DNA from: Corticium candelabrum
Taxonomy: Eukaryota; Porifera; Homoscleromorpha; Homosclerophorida; Plakinidae
Length of the DNA stretch: 64,000 bases
Assembly: GCF_963422355.1 (NCBI RefSeq)
Contig: NC_085099.1
Coordinates: 5,064,625-5,128,624, forward strand
Direction of reading: 5' to 3'
Shown: positions 33,601 to 46,200 of the stretch, one piece after another
Layout: each line of letters opens with the position of its first letter
How positions within the stretch are numbered: the stretch's first letter is position 1
Position numbers and translations under genes: made by a program
The notes under the pieces: generated by a model
Database searches by the model: none
Told to the model about the DNA's origin: nothing
Seen by the model: only the letters and a program-made list of their open reading frames with translations

Positions 33601-36575
33601 TGAAGTAATTGAAGTCACAGCGCGAGCACGTTCGTGTGATCACGCTACTGCGACACGTACACTCTCCGCCAACGGGTCGGCAGTCGTCGTCCATCGCACC
33701 GTTTGCATCACAACTGCAAGCTATACAACAATATTTTAGACATCAAGCCGCCATATATACGATCTCTATGACTCTCTTACCTACGGATCCGTTAAACAAC
33801 CAAGCATTGGCAAGAAACGTATGAGCACGACACAGTGGAGTCAGAGGAACGGTATGGGATGACACCAGTTCTCGTTCAACGTAGCACGACCACGTCTCGT
33901 TGTACAGATCCGATCCGATCAACAATTCCTTGAACGGTTCCACGTATGTCCGCTTAGGCATGACGACCATCTGCGTCAGAATGCTGTTTTAAACAACACG
34001 GATGGAGAATGTTATATACTAATGCTTACCGAGTCAATATAAAACTGAGGCCCTATACCAGTAAACAGATACTTGACTTCGATCATAATCCTGCTTCCTG
34101 CTGAGATACACGCGTCCATCTTAAGAGACCCGGATCCCGACGGAGCGGCTGGTAACGAGAAGTTCTCGAAATGTATTTGATTTCCGTACTGCGGAGCGCT
34201 CGAACGGTCGCAAGAATACGAACGAGTCGCAGCGTCTCCCGTGATATTCACGGTAACAAATTCGATACGAGTTACTGCCTGTTATTATTATTAATAAAAA
34301 TTAATTTATATAATAGTGGCTCTGATCGGAGGCATGCACACTTACTCGGTATCGGACGATAATCGTGTAGATGATTGTTCGTGTAGGCGCGGTCACCCAC
34401 CATACCACCCGACCTCCGGAGACAGACATTCGAACAAGGCCCCATCCTGTAAACCCTGCATCGGCACTGCTCGCTTGTGCTACAGCAAACGCGCCCTAAA
34501 GAGCAAATCAAAGCAATCAAATTCGAATTTGATACGAATTTTTTCAAAAAAAGGATTTCTCACATCGAGATATGCGTCTTCTGCTTCATAGACAATTCCC
34601 TCTAAGTATGGAAGGTATCGACCCGATGCCGTCTCGTTACAAGTGCGGCCCGTCAATCCGGATCGACATTCACATTGTCCGGTAGTTAGATTACAGTTGG
34701 AAGACAGTGCTGTAAACAACGAACATCCACACGCCGAACAGAGATCGGGATTACTTGGATCGAAGTTGTAAAATCCTGGCTGTAAAGTGAAATACAAAGA
34801 CAGAGAGATTTTTCTTGTGAATCGCCAGAAAAAGGAATGACGAACGTCTTTTCGTACCTTGCAACTATTGCAGAGTTGGCCCCGCACGTTCGGTTTGCAC
34901 GAGCATGATCCGTCCACAGGGTTGCACTTGCGCGGAGTGGTAACGACAGAGTTGTTGCACAAGAGGCAAGCTAAAATTATCAAAAATTATCAAAAATTCT
35001 TTTAAATATTTACTAAATAATTTTTAAATAATTTATTTCAAAATAATTAAAATGGAAATTTAAAAAATATATAATAAAATTAAAAAAGTTATTTTAAAAT
35101 AATTATTAAACAATTTGTAATAAATAAAATTAACTAATAATTAATATAAATAACTATAAATTTAAAACTAAAATGATTAAATCGGACCAAAGCAACGTGC
35201 TGTCTGTCCCACCTTGACAGCCGTCCACGAGATTTCCTGCTAATCCGAAAAAGCCAGCTTTGCATTGATTGCATTGACGGCCATCCACGTTCGCCTTACA
35301 AGAACAATTGCCGTCTACGTCGCACTGACGTGACGATGAGCCGTCTACATGGCAATCACAAGCTGCAAGAGCGACATCACACATACACCATCGATATAGA
35401 CGACAGAAATCGTATATATGCAACTACCAGGGCACGCATTCGGATCGCGGAAGTCGACGGAGGAATTGTGATAGTGAAGCGGGCGACACCCCTCGCAGTG
35501 ATCTCCAACAGTGTTGTGAAGGCAATGCTGACAGACGCCGTATCCTTCAATTTCGTTGTAAACGCAACTCTTGCTGTGCTGATTGCACTCACAGGCTACA
35601 GAACCAAGTAGCAAAACAAGAAAAAGATACCATAGATCAGTAGCGGATCCAGGATTTGCTAAACGGCGGCCACAAAACTTTACACTGTACATGGGTGTGT
35701 CCTTCTATCTAGACTCTTGTTGGAGACACTGGCGTAGCGTAGGGGGGCTAGGGGCCCAAAATCATTGTAGGCGTGTGTCAAGCAAAGCGCCATGTTTCCC
35801 TCAGGTTACCAAACAGTGAGATGAATCCTTGTCCATCACACTGTCCAGACAATGGGGGACGTTCGTACTATACTGTAAATGTAAATTTAAAAATAGGCGT
35901 GGATTTGCAGTGTGATTGATCTGCCCCCGAAACTTGAGGTCCACACTACGCCGGTGTTTTTGAGACTTTGGGCTATCAACTGACTCAAAATTCTTAGAAT
36001 TACAATAAGATAAAAGGATCCAAACGGCTGTACTGTACGTCCGCCAGTCCGCCTGAATCCTCTACTGTCTAGATTACGTATGACGACCGCACCTTCGCAC
36101 TCGTTGGCGCTCGTTGAGTTTCCTCTTCGCCACGGCCTGTTGTTGTACAAAGGCAGACACGCGTCGCAGTGGTCGCCCGTCGTATTGTGCTTGCAATTGC
36201 ATCCACTAGGAACCTGCCGTCGATCGTTAGTAATTGCTAGTAATTGGCTATCTAGAGATCTATACACGACGGTGGATTTGTACCTGATCTGGTAGTAGGG
36301 TTTCGGATCCTCGTCGCACGCACTGGTCGGCGTGACCGTTGCAGAAGCAGTGGCCGTCGACGCTCCACTCGCTGACGGAATAGAAGTACTTCATGCTAAT
36401 GTCGGGCGGCGGCGGTTTGAACACGTCGTCGCCGAGCGTGTCCAAGCTGCGGAACCTGGCTCGAAGGTTCGTCACGACGACGTGTCCGACGACGGCTGGG
36501 TTGTCGTAGCGACCGTCTCCAAAGCGCGTTGCGTCAAACACAACCTTCAGAGTAGAAAAATTAATCAGCACGTTG

Positions 36576-36664
<89 letters not shown>

Positions 36665-37450
36665 TGTGGGTGTGTGCGTGCGCGTGTACGCAAGAACCCT
36701 ACTATATGGGCGGACACGTCGAAACCTCCCACATTCATTCAACTTCATCATCATGCATGATAACGCCTCAAACACGCAATTAAAAATCAAGCAAAAGCCG
36801 TCACTGCCCTGTCTTGGCAAGTGGAACGAAAAAGCGACCGATCAATACAAACAAATTGTGTACCATACCGTTCCGAATTCTGTCGGCGAATTGCGTACAG
36901 AGTCCTCCGTTGTACAAAACGCTTCCGTCGAGTCTTCCGGATAGCTGCCTCTTTTGCTTTCGTTCAGTCCTTGAAATAGACCGTCTGGGATCACAGATTG
37001 TAAACACATGAATGAGTAATACTGATAGGGCTGCCACGTCACTCCAAAATCGCTTGATTTCTCCAGTATCATGCGCTTCGGTCGAAAACTTCGAAATATC
37101 AACGTTGAACGCTCCAATCTCATGGAGAAGTTGAAGTCAAGTTGAAGAGTAACAAAGAAGACGTAGTTTTCGGCCTTCCAAAACGATCTCTGGTCGTTAT
37201 CGTTAGCCTTGGATGCCGGATGAGACTTCGACGTATTGGACATGTCGCAGACGTCTCTCAGATCTAGTTCCGAAAGAGGAAACTCAAACATAGCAGCAGG
37301 ATCGCCACACGTCGAGTTGGCTGTTATTGCCCTTCCATAGGCGATGTTGGAAGCGGATGGAAAACACCCCTTTGAAAGATGGCAATCAGAAGCGACTCCG
37401 ACCGGGTGAAACGCAATAAGAACAATACTAACGAAAATCGCTAAACTCAT
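27687..37450 (-). CDS. Laminin chain with both LF (beta-type IV) and L4 (IV-A) domains
   Basis: This is a many-exon gene starting at ATG 37450 with a signal peptide ([20 protein letters not shown]). In protein order it runs as follows. The LN domain is at about 37390-36290, ending with [18 protein letters not shown]. Laminin EGF-like (LE) repeats lie at 36290-34650. An LF domain spans 34650-33735 (opening [12 protein letters not shown], closing near MVVMPK, as in laminin beta). LE repeats follow at 33720-32370, then an L4 domain at 32370-31620 ([22 protein letters not shown]). More LE repeats lie at 31610-30110. A long heptad region from 30020 to the end is rich in N-glycosylation sites. The last exons checked are 28297-28118, 28042-27886 and 27790-27687, ending EICRSFN with the C-terminal cysteine typical of beta and gamma chains. 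No LG domains are present. It would act in basement membrane or matrix assembly. The 28118 donor is GC, not GT. Several introns carry MITEs. The chain looks complete; the class (beta/gamma) is left open. Confidence 0.88.
30600..30960. other. AT-rich laminin intron
   Basis: AT-rich intron between LE-coding exons, with no element ends or exon recognised. Confidence 0.6.
32873..33559. mobile_element. TA-flanked MITE in laminin intron, itself interrupted
   Basis: CCGTATTTCATC at the left and GAAGAAATACGG at the right are inverted ends flanked by TA (32871-32872, 33560-33561). The interior repeats the motif AATAAACGCCG near both ends. A second MITE (33007-33272) is inserted in it, so this one is older. 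The ends resemble those of the pogo-like element at 22425-22994 (CCGTATTAC). Confidence 0.6.
33007..33272. mobile_element. CACYGGCGTAG-family MITE, copy 1 (nested)
   Basis: It begins CACCGGCTTAGCGTGG and ends CTCTACGCTAGTG, with the terminal block duplicated in tandem (33232-33272). The interior matches the reverse complement of 35727-35956 closely, for example CCTCAAGTTTGGGGGCTGAT and CAGTGTGATGGACAAAGATT. It lies inside the older TA-flanked MITE. Confidence 0.75.
34985..35165. other. Very AT-rich laminin intron segment
   Basis: Nearly pure A/T with repeated AATAATT and ATTAAAATAA words. No coding content; probably low-complexity intron filler. Confidence 0.7.
35727..35956. mobile_element. 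CACYGGCGTAG-family MITE, copy 2
   Basis: It runs from CACTGGCGTAGCGTAG to CTACGCCGGTG, 230 bp, in inverted orientation to copy 1 and in another intron of the same laminin gene. CACTGGCGTAGCG-type ends are hAT-like. A separate hAT-like end (AGTAGCGGATCCAGG) lies about 80 bp to its left. Confidence 0.75.
36576..36671. repeat. (TG)n microsatellite in laminin intron 1
   Basis: TG dinucleotide run with a few CG interruptions between the two exons that code the LN domain. Confidence 0.95.
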
Positions 37451-37648
37451 GGCACCAAAACGAACGTTCGTGTAAATTCTGATGGAGAAATGAAAAGGCG
37501 TGCAACGCCAGATGAATGTGGTAGTATATAGAAGGCTGCTCTGTCGACACCACCTCTTCGCAGTATCCATTACATAGCGACTCGATAGCGAGTCGAGTAA
37601 CAGTTGCAACCAATTTGAAGCACGTACCTAGATCCGTTCATACCTATT

Positions 37649-37968
37649 AGGGATGGCGGATCCGAGGACAGAAGGGGCGAGAGGTTGCCCCTGAATTGGG
37701 GGCATCGCGCCTCCAATACTGGACGATGATCGAAGAAACTGCTTTGAAAGGTTGTTGCTTACAAGTAGAAATAATAGTGGATGGTGTTGCAGTTGACTCG
37801 CTTGATACACATTGTCGTGATCATTTGTGTGCATGGTGCTCTGGCTACTTCTGTAACAGATTAATCAATAACAAACCAACCATATTCAGTTAAAATCAAT
37901 ATGGCGGCGGTATGCTATGAAATTCTTCGCCCCTCCAATCCCGATCCAAAGGAGCTTCCGCTATCCCT
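37649..37968. mobile_element. MITE with clear 7-bp target duplication upstream of laminin
   Basis: Ends AGGGATGGCGGA and TCCGCTATCCCT are imperfect inverted repeats. ACCTATT lies directly outside both (37642-37648 and 37969-37975). The 320 bp interior is non-coding. It sits about 200 bp upstream of the laminin start codon, so it is in or next to the promoter. hAT-like by duplication size, by inference. Confidence 0.7.
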
Positions 37969-37975
37969 ACCTATT

Positions 37976-39798
37976 CACTGCTGTGTAATAGAAAGCGTCT
38001 GGAATCAGAGAAAAGTGTATTGCGTGTGAGATCAAAATACTTGCAATACCATAGGTACTGTAACGTTTCAAGCCTGAGTTTGAAATATTGCTCTCTGCAT
38101 GCCACACGTCGAGACACAATTTCATCAACTCTACACATGCATGTTACAAGTCAGGAATCATTGGCTCCCAGACTCCCACAAATAATAATGTACTTAGGGA
38201 TAATTCTACCTCTCTGTGAACTATAAGTATACACATACTTGATCTCACACATGGGTATTTCATTCTAAAACAAACCTCATCATCTCACTAAAATGATTAA
38301 TGAGGTATAAGGCCTATAACCGCAACAGCTGGTCTCACCATTTTTGAAGGCCAGCAACACCACTGTCCACGATTAATAATAACCTTAATCTATTTACTTC
38401 TTTCCCTGAAAAAGAAATCAGAAGTGTTTATGTAAAATACCATAGGTCCAACAAGCCACAAAAAACAGCCGATATTATAATTTACCCTAAAAGACTTTTT
38501 AATTCCCACGTCTCAAGCAAGCCTTATTAGCAAACTCACATCGGCAAATCGAACCAATCTTGCAATTGGTTAGAGACAAACCAACTCCCTCAATGTTTAA
38601 TTCTTTGCTAGAAGCCACTAGCGATCATAATACAAGCATATAATACAACCCAAAAGATCACAATGGCAAGGTTCTGCTCACAGTAGTCGGAGGTGGCCGG
38701 GCCTGACCATCACTAGACAAACACCAACCATCACTCCACAAGTTCCAATCATGTACTACTATACTTCAGCTAGTGCTTTACTTGCTCCAAGCTAATGAGC
38801 ATTGGAAGGTGAGAATTTCTTGAAAGGTGACCACTATTGTTCACACCGTGACAAGTGGCAGATCCACCCTGCTATAATACAATCTATCACTCAGGGCACT
38901 AAGGTGGTGTTAGATCCAACACAGCAGTCTGCATGTCAGCGATGAAGAAGGAGTATCCTAGGCGACCTGTGGCCGAGCCAGTCAATGTCTCCTTCAAGTT
39001 ATTTAGCTAGACAGAAGCACTGGCTGTTCGAAACCTGCAGCCGGTGCATAGATGACAGACGTCTAACCATCATCAGTATGCCTTAGTATGAACGTAAAAC
39101 TGGGCAACATAGTTTACCCACTGTTGACAGAAGTTGCAGCTTTCTTGTAGTAGATCATGGACCATTAACAGTGCGACACATTCTGTTTGGAAAACAGCTT
39201 TCTTATCTGTTTTTGACAATGCTTGATTGTCCAAGAGTTTGTTCTACTTCTTTCCCGGATATCTGAAATAGAAATAAACCACGCCCCCTTAATTCAGTAG
39301 ATACCCGACCACCACTCCGAAAATCCTGGGCAGAATACTGAATAGGATAAAACTAAATGTATTAGTAATAATAATGTTTATATCAGCACCTCTTAAAATA
39401 ACTAGATTTAGTGTTAAGAAGTTGATAACTTTCCTATGCACTATACTTGTGTTTCTTGAGAAACAGAAAGAGAACCAGGTGACTGATACCTAATGCCCTA
39501 CATAATCGAGAACTGACTACTCGAAAACTACACTACTAAGTTTTTCTAATTTATATGATACTATTTTGCCAAGTTTAATTCACAATAAATATTAACTAAA
39601 TGGTTATAATATTACATGATGACGAAACCTCAAATTTCAATTGTCCAAAACTTACTATCAACCATCATTTGATTGAATCAAAATAACACAATTATACAAA
39701 ATTACTCCAATATCTTACATACAAACAGAGACCGTTGTGAAACCAAACATAACTTGATATATACAATAGTGGTCTTGTTACCACTGCAATAAAGTAGA
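37976..39798. other. Intergenic, no gene seen
   Basis: 1.8 kb between the laminin promoter side and the 3' end of D2HGDH. No exon, RNA gene or paired element ends were recognised on either strand. Confidence 0.5.
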
Positions 39799-41313
39799 CT
39801 ACAATCCATTATTATTATAATGTACCTCCCTTGGCAGCATCTTATACGGATTCAGAATGCCTTTGGGATCCAACAGTTTCTTCATTTTGAGCATCATCTG
39901 GACAGCTGACGATGTCTTGGAATAATAAATACAATCAGCTTTCATCTGTCCCAAACCGTGTTCAGCACTAATACTGCCTTTCTGCTGCGACGTCCATTCA
40001 TAGACGAATGGCTCGATGAGAGCCTTTAACTCCGGGTCAAAAACGGGGGAAGTCAAATTGAGGTGAAGGTTACCGTCTCCGAGATGTCCATAACCCGTAA
40101 CCGATTTAGCTCGACCGCTAGTTCGAATCCTCATTTCATCAACCAAGTCGTACAGTTTGTCAACCGGAATCGACACATCGTATTTATAAACATTGCCCTC
40201 CATTCGTAATGCCTCCGTTATTCGCTCTCTCAAACTCCATATTGCCTCGACTTTGCTCGGACTGTTTGCAACTGTACCGCTTTCTACAATATCAGAGTCT
40301 AGTACACCTTCAAAAAATGTTTCTAGTTTCTGTTGGTCGTGATCAGAATTTGACCCTGATGTTTCAATAAGAGCATAAAATGGGTAGTCTGAAAGAGGGT
40401 TTTGAAGCGAGAGATGTGAGGAGACTAAACGCATAGCTTCACTATCCATAAATTCACAAGCCGACAGTATCTCACTCAATGACTGTCGTGCCACCTTATA
40501 TACTTGTACAACTTTCTCGAATGAGCGACACCCAAAGAAGGCCACGTTAATACTCTGTGGTCGAGTCGGCGTGAGAATAGAGACGGCTGTGATTACACCG
40601 AGCGTTCCTTCACTCCCGATAAACAATTGCTTAAGGTCATACCCCGTGTTGTCTTTCCGAAGAGGATTCAAACAGTCGAGAATTGTCCCATCTGCGAGAA
40701 CAGCCTCGACGCCCAGAACAGTTCCACGAAGAGAACCATAGCGCAACAAACGAATCCCTCCAGCATTTGTAGCCACATTCCCTCCTATCTGGCAGCTTCC
40801 TTTCGCTCCCAGATCCAGAGGCATCACGTGACCTCTCTCTTCCAAGAACGCATCCAAGTTCTGAAGAATGCATCCGGCTTGACATGTCAGAACTCCCGAT
40901 GCACCGTTGAAATCAATTACTCTATTCATAAGAGACGTCGACAGCACGACCTCGTCGAACACGGGCACGCTCCCGCCTACTAGCCCCGTGTTACCCCCCT
41001 GGGGCACCACGGACAGATTACGGTCGTTACAGTACTTCAACACAAGCGACACTTGTTCCGTTGTCGTGGGCCTTAACACTGCCGACGCGTGTCCGTGGTA
41101 GAGGTTGAGCCAGTCGACATTGTATGGTTGCGTCTCGTCCTTCGCTGCTAGAACGTTGTGCTCGCCCACGATGTCAGAGAATACGGTGACGTCGCTGGGT
41201 TCAAGAACGGAAAAGTTCTCTCTTGAGATTTCGGTCGCTCTGCTAGCAAATCGCCTCGACAACCATAGCAAGCGGCATCTGAGCAGAGAGAGCATAGCCT
41301 CGCGTTCCTGCAT
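39799..41313 (-). CDS. D2HGDH: D-2-hydroxyglutarate dehydrogenase, mitochondrial, intronless
   Basis: A single open frame of 504 residues, the usual length. The N-terminus (MQEREAMLSLLRCRLLWLSRR) is basic and leucine-rich without acids after residue 6, as in a mitochondrial targeting peptide; the second Met (M7) is an equally good start. The FAD-binding PCMH-type domain has PQGGNTGLVGGS at 104-115, DLGAKGSCQIGGNVATNAGG and the GSEGTLGVIT motif. The C-terminal FAD-oxidase half ends with YGHLGDGNLHLN (His 410 and 417) and SAEHGLGQMK (His 444), the metal/substrate-binding residues of D2HGDH and D-lactate dehydrogenases. The closing LDPKGILNPYK is standard. It oxidises D-2-hydroxyglutarate to 2-oxoglutarate and passes electrons to ETF. 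All motifs are intact. Vertebrate orthologues have many introns, so the intronless state is notable. Confidence 0.93.
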   Translation of the reverse strand: MQEREAMLSLLRCRLLWLSRRFASRATEISRENFSVLEPSDVTVFSDIVGEHNVLAAKDETQPYNVDWLNLYHGHASAVLRPTTTEQVSLVLKYCNDRNLSVVPQGGNTGLVGGSVPVFDEVVLSTSLMNRVIDFNGASGVLTCQAGCILQNLDAFLEERGHVMPLDLGAKGSCQIGGNVATNAGGIRLLRYGSLRGTVLGVEAVLADGTILDCLNPLRKDNTGYDLKQLFIGSEGTLGVITAVSILTPTRPQSINVAFFGCRSFEKVVQVYKVARQSLSEILSACEFMDSEAMRLVSSHLSLQNPLSDYPFYALIETSGSNSDHDQQKLETFFEGVLDSDIVESGTVANSPSKVEAIWSLRERITEALRMEGNVYKYDVSIPVDKLYDLVDEMRIRTSGRAKSVTGYGHLGDGNLHLNLTSPVFDPELKALIEPFVYEWTSQQKGSISAEHGLGQMKADCIYYSKTSSAVQMMLKMKKLLDPKGILNPYKMLPREVHYNNNGL

Positions 41314-43068
41314 ACCACGAGTGACCGCAGCCGTTCGCAGCGCAGCGATGTGCTATAATAGAGTGCAGTAACTACTGTACCTTAGGTACACTACTAATCT
41401 AATCTTATTCAGCGATCTTTTTCTGCCTTGGTTTACGGTTTTGTGTCTACTGTCAATAGATACCATTGAAATAGGCAAGGAGGATTGATACCGCTAGGAG
41501 ATACTAATCAAGATGTACAGAAAAGCGAAGTTGTGATCGACACCAATGCTGCTGTATAGATATTAGTGTTACGTTTTCAAAACTTGTTTCGCATTACAAA
41601 ATTACCAAAATGATCAATAACAACGTCATTGTCTAGATAGAGCTTTGGAATACGATACCTTGCGGTACGGTCATTCTCAGTATGCCAGTGTCTCCATGCA
41701 CTGAATAACCTAGGACACTCAAGTCTAGTATTAACCACAGAGTTACTGTGGATAAGCACATCAGATTTGCTCTTGCAGGTGCAGGCAGCAGTGCTGAATC
41801 ACGTCCATATGAAGAGGTTAGCTACAGCTATTGAAGTTCAGCAAGACAGGATGAATGAAGAGGTTAGAGCTGTTGCAGTTTAGCAAAACAGGAATAACGA
41901 GGAACAGCGTCTTAGGAAAGTAGGGATGGTAAATATAGGCATTTTGATCTCAATGTACTAGGAAAGAACTTTCTGATAATGATTTGTGGCTTCTTTTAAC
42001 TTTTAGAATGCATTTCATAGTGCCTGTGTCTGTGTTTGACATGACGATTAATTGGCTTGTTTGTTTGGGAATATCCAGAGAATTAGGATAAAGCTGGATA
42101 GAGTGTGTAGTTCCAAAAAAGATTTGGTTAGCAAGTTTTTCAAGTTTACTGGTTGAACTGACAGCAAGAAACAGTCATGTATCTCAACAGTTCACACATC
42201 ATATCACCCCTCCCCCTCACTCTCAGACATGCAGATGGCACAATCACAGCCATTGCGTCGATCACTACTAGGACTTGTTTTCATTTACTACAAAGTGCAT
42301 GCAGCTGTCACTGTAAACGCAGTCACATGCTCAGGTTGGCTCCATAATTATGCTCATGTCTGTACATGTACAGTGAAGAACCATGGCGCGCTTCCCTTAG
42401 GCCTCGCGTTTTCAACGCTCTACAGCTCACGTGACATGCACATTCAACGGATATGAAAAGGAAGTCGCAGAAGTCAGTTCTTGATACCTTCAGGTGAGAA
42501 TACTGTGTCAGTGTACTCTACTCTTGCTGTCAGTAGGCTATCAACGAACGAACAAGTAACCCGGGGGCCCTACGTAGAATCCGTGTCACTGTGGCACTAA
42601 ACCTGAAGGCTGATGATGACAAGGGTAAACAAATTCTAACAGTCGAATACATGTGTAGGTCTTGCAATTCATGGGTAATCACATTCTTTGTATCAGTAGG
42701 TTTTTTGGCGCTCGGTGTACCGGTCCAATTCAAAGAGAAGTCAAAGTTCTACTTTCATGCTAGACGATCATATTAACCTATCCGACAGATAATCCGCCGC
42801 CCAGGGTCATGCAGATGTCACGGAATTGTCAGAGTAAGGCGCAATCTGGTAAAGTTTGTGTGCAACTAGTACACTACCTATTGCATGTACTTGCCAATGA
42901 CATTATGTAAGCCCTTTGAAAATCTGACGAAAGTGGGGACACCCCAAATAATTTTTGATCTCCCCTGGACTTGATCTCCAGATTGCGATTTTTAAAATTT
43001 TATAGGCGGTTTAATTTATACCGTTGTTATCAATGCACAACTTATTGATATTAATTATTTAACGCAAT
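41314..43068. other. Intergenic; one weak exon candidate
   Basis: D2HGDH promoter side followed by unassigned sequence. Apart from the candidate at 42537-42776, no coding exon, RNA gene or element ends were identified. Confidence 0.45.
42537..42776 (+). CDS. Candidate terminal exon with one membrane span
   Basis: After a CTGTCAGTAG acceptor, 240 nt stay open to a TAA. They read AINERTSNPGALRRIRVTVA..., then CRSCNSWVITFFVSVGFLAL (one hydrophobic span) and a basic tail. A short upstream open piece (MKRKSQKSVLDTF, near 42454-42494) ends at a GTGAGA donor, but its phase does not match this frame, so the two cannot be joined. Family unknown; it could be chance. Confidence 0.2.
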   Translation, partial: AINERTSNPGALRRIRVTVALNLKADDDKGKQILTVEYMCRSCNSWVITFFVSVGFLALGVPVQFKEKSKFYFHARRSY

Positions 43069-43270
43069 AGCCTTGGCTGCTTTCTGCACATGATAAGAGG
43101 GGAAAGTGGGAGGAGAGAAGAAAGCAGTCTGGGGACAACTCTATTGTAATTGACCACGAAGAAGGCAGGGTTCGTCTCAATCTTAATACCCACATTCATT
43201 AGAAACAGTGACAATCATATAACCACTTACAGCAATCAGATACCGAGTAGTAGTAACCTTTAGATCCATA

Positions 43271-46200
43271 ATGCAGTTGTTGTGTATAATGTCCATGGCT
43301 CGAATGCCAAAGAAGTTTCTTGCAGCCGACAAGTGCCGGCTGTGCGGTAATCGCTTTCCGAGCTCTCAAAGCAAACACAATTTGTTTCAAATGAGCCAGG
43401 ATCTCTGCACAAAGAATCAGCAAGCTACCGGATTAGGCATCAGTGACACAGATGGTCTTTCACACTACGTATGTGGTTTGTGTCGAAGCAGACTGCTGAC
43501 TTTCGAATGCCAGTGCAACAAACTTGAAGCCACGAAGGAGTCCATTACGTTGACATACAACAAGACACTGTCTTGTTGGAGGTTCAAGATAGGAGTCATA
43601 GCGTCTCCAACAAGTTGATCTACTGTCAAGGAAACAGATGTGATGGCCAGTTCTCGATGTCTGGTGATGAAAGGTTAATTGTTACTTTTTTTATTTGATC
43701 ATTGCGGTAGTCTGAGTTATATGTGTGTGCACATTTAGACCCTCGTGAGAGACTGCTGGTGCTGCAATTTATTGCCTTTTCATGCACAGCATGGCAAGGT
43801 CCGTCTTTGCTGGAAAATTTGCTGCAAAGAAGTCTGTAACACCTCATTGTGTATGTCGTGCAATGGCTTTACTGCCTTTACCTATTCTAGTGCCCATTCG
43901 TAGTTTATCTCAACGACCATGTAAGAGTATTGTAACTCGTTTAGCTCACTCTGGTCAATACTAATTAGCTATTTGTTACAGGAGCTTCAGCCATTGCAAT
44001 GTCAATATTAACTGAACACACCTGGACTTCTATATCAACTCGGTTTTAGCCACCAGTAAAGTGGGGTCTGCCCTCGCTTGCTTCTACATCAGAATTTGCC
44101 ATGCTGCATGAGCCCGTTTCCTACAATACAGTAAATGAAGTAGCTGTCGATGAAAGACCTAGTCAAGCAGATTCTTCGACTGAGTCCGTTCAGTGTAGGG
44201 TGAAGGTGAACGTGCAGTCCGTGCTATGCATTTTGTGCCTGTTGACTATATTGTTGCATATGTACTCAATTAGGTGCAGATGATTTACCCATCCAAAACA
44301 AGTGATTTCATCTTTCAAACCAATACCATGGCCTGGGACTTGCTTTAGCCTCTCTGAAGTCTGACAGGATTGCTCAAGCTGCTATGAAATTCTGATGTTT
44401 TGCCCTTTTGATCAAGGGAATTTGCAATCTCATCAACAAAGAGTGTGAAGAAATGTACAGATCTTCTACTCACAGTTCATTTCGCAACTCTTCTTATTTG
44501 AGTATGACATCATTGACAATACAGAAAACTGTTTATGAACTACAGACAATAGCACCTACAATAGAACATTATGGAAAGTCTTACGAGAGTCTGTTAGTCC
44601 TAATATGACTTTAATCGACACCAATGAGAAATTTCAAGCACATGCATGTATGGCAGCAGCAAGTCTGCTTAAGGCTCAAAATTGTTACAATGGTGCTTTA
44701 CAATCTCTAGTCAGCATGATCCTTTTCCATTCAGGAGCCAAAAAAGAGCATACAACAGACTGAACCGGTTGGGTGTTTGTACAGTATGTTTCATAAGGTG
44801 ACACTTCGAAAGGTAAAGTCAATGTCAGGACATTTTATCACTTTATTGCTCTGCTGGAAAAGAAATGCCAGTCATTCCACAATCAATCTTTGCAGCCACA
44901 GACTTCTGACTGTTTATCACATGTACTTAACCTTTCACAGCTTTGATAGCACAAGAAATGGCAACACCTTTGGTAGTGAGACTTCTGACTCTTCTTCCAT
45001 TTGTTGGGAACCTGAAGAAGGCTCAGAGCAGATGCCACACTTGAAGACCTTATGCTTTCAACTGACAGGAGACAACTTGGACATTTTAATTAATCAAGAC
45101 CAAGTACATGACTATTGACAGGAGAAACAAGTTTTTGCATTGGTTTAATATAATTGTTACAGACGAGCGAATAGTTGACTATCATCTGCCAACTGCAAGG
45201 CCTAGGTGTCCTATTGTGTCAGTTCCAGACACTGCTTTCTTGCCATCTTTAGATGACCATGCATAGCTGAGAAAAGAATGTGCAATTATTGTGTAGAGGA
45301 CCATCACCAAGTACCTGCCTCCTTTCTCACATTTTGCAAAATATGTTATAAATCATATTGAACATCAAGTATACCAAGCAAGCTGGTAAGAAGTTTATAA
45401 GAAACTGTTTGGACCTTGAGTTTAATGAAAATAAGCAGCAGGACATGGTGAAATTTTGAGCATGTAAATCAAACGTATGTTTCCTATAGCTTGGTGGTGG
45501 TCAACTGACTGCAGAGAATTCGGAGTTCTCAGTTGGTAGTCAGTAATGATGCAACATCTTAACAGGCTTGAGGGAGTATTTACTCATGCTCAGGAATTTC
45601 GTAATTTGCAGCATGAACTTTGTAAACCATATATTTACAAAGTTTTATGATACTCAAAGTACAAAAGATGTGGAAATCCTTTATCATTTAGGAAACTGCC
45701 TTGACCACAGTGACATTGCAAGAGCTATTTCCATAAGTGCTACCGTTCTTGTAGATCATTTGTAAATGCTGTTTTGGGTGGCTACATATAATCTGGCAGC
45801 AGCTGTCACTCATTTCAAATTGAAGGGCTTTGATGATTCGGCTGTTTCTCTGAATGCCTCAATAACTGGAAGCAACTTGGTTTCACGACGAAGTTTTAGG
45901 CATGGTGGACAAGTATGTTCTTCAGTAGATAGAAATCAAGAAACATGCTTCAGCCTTGATCAGTGCTGTACAGTCTGGTTTCCCAGAAGTTGCATAACAT
46001 TCAGAAAGTACATTTGAACAACCATCTCTGACTATTGTGCGTCCTTGCAACATGCAGTGTGCCTAGAATGCATGACACCTATTAGTTTAGTAAATTTAGC
46101 CCATCAGTCAGCAAGTTTGAGAAGCTACCGTGCCAGTCTATGGTCCCTTCTTGGAAGACTGAAAACTTTGCAGGTACAAAGACAACAGCTGTCATCTCTT

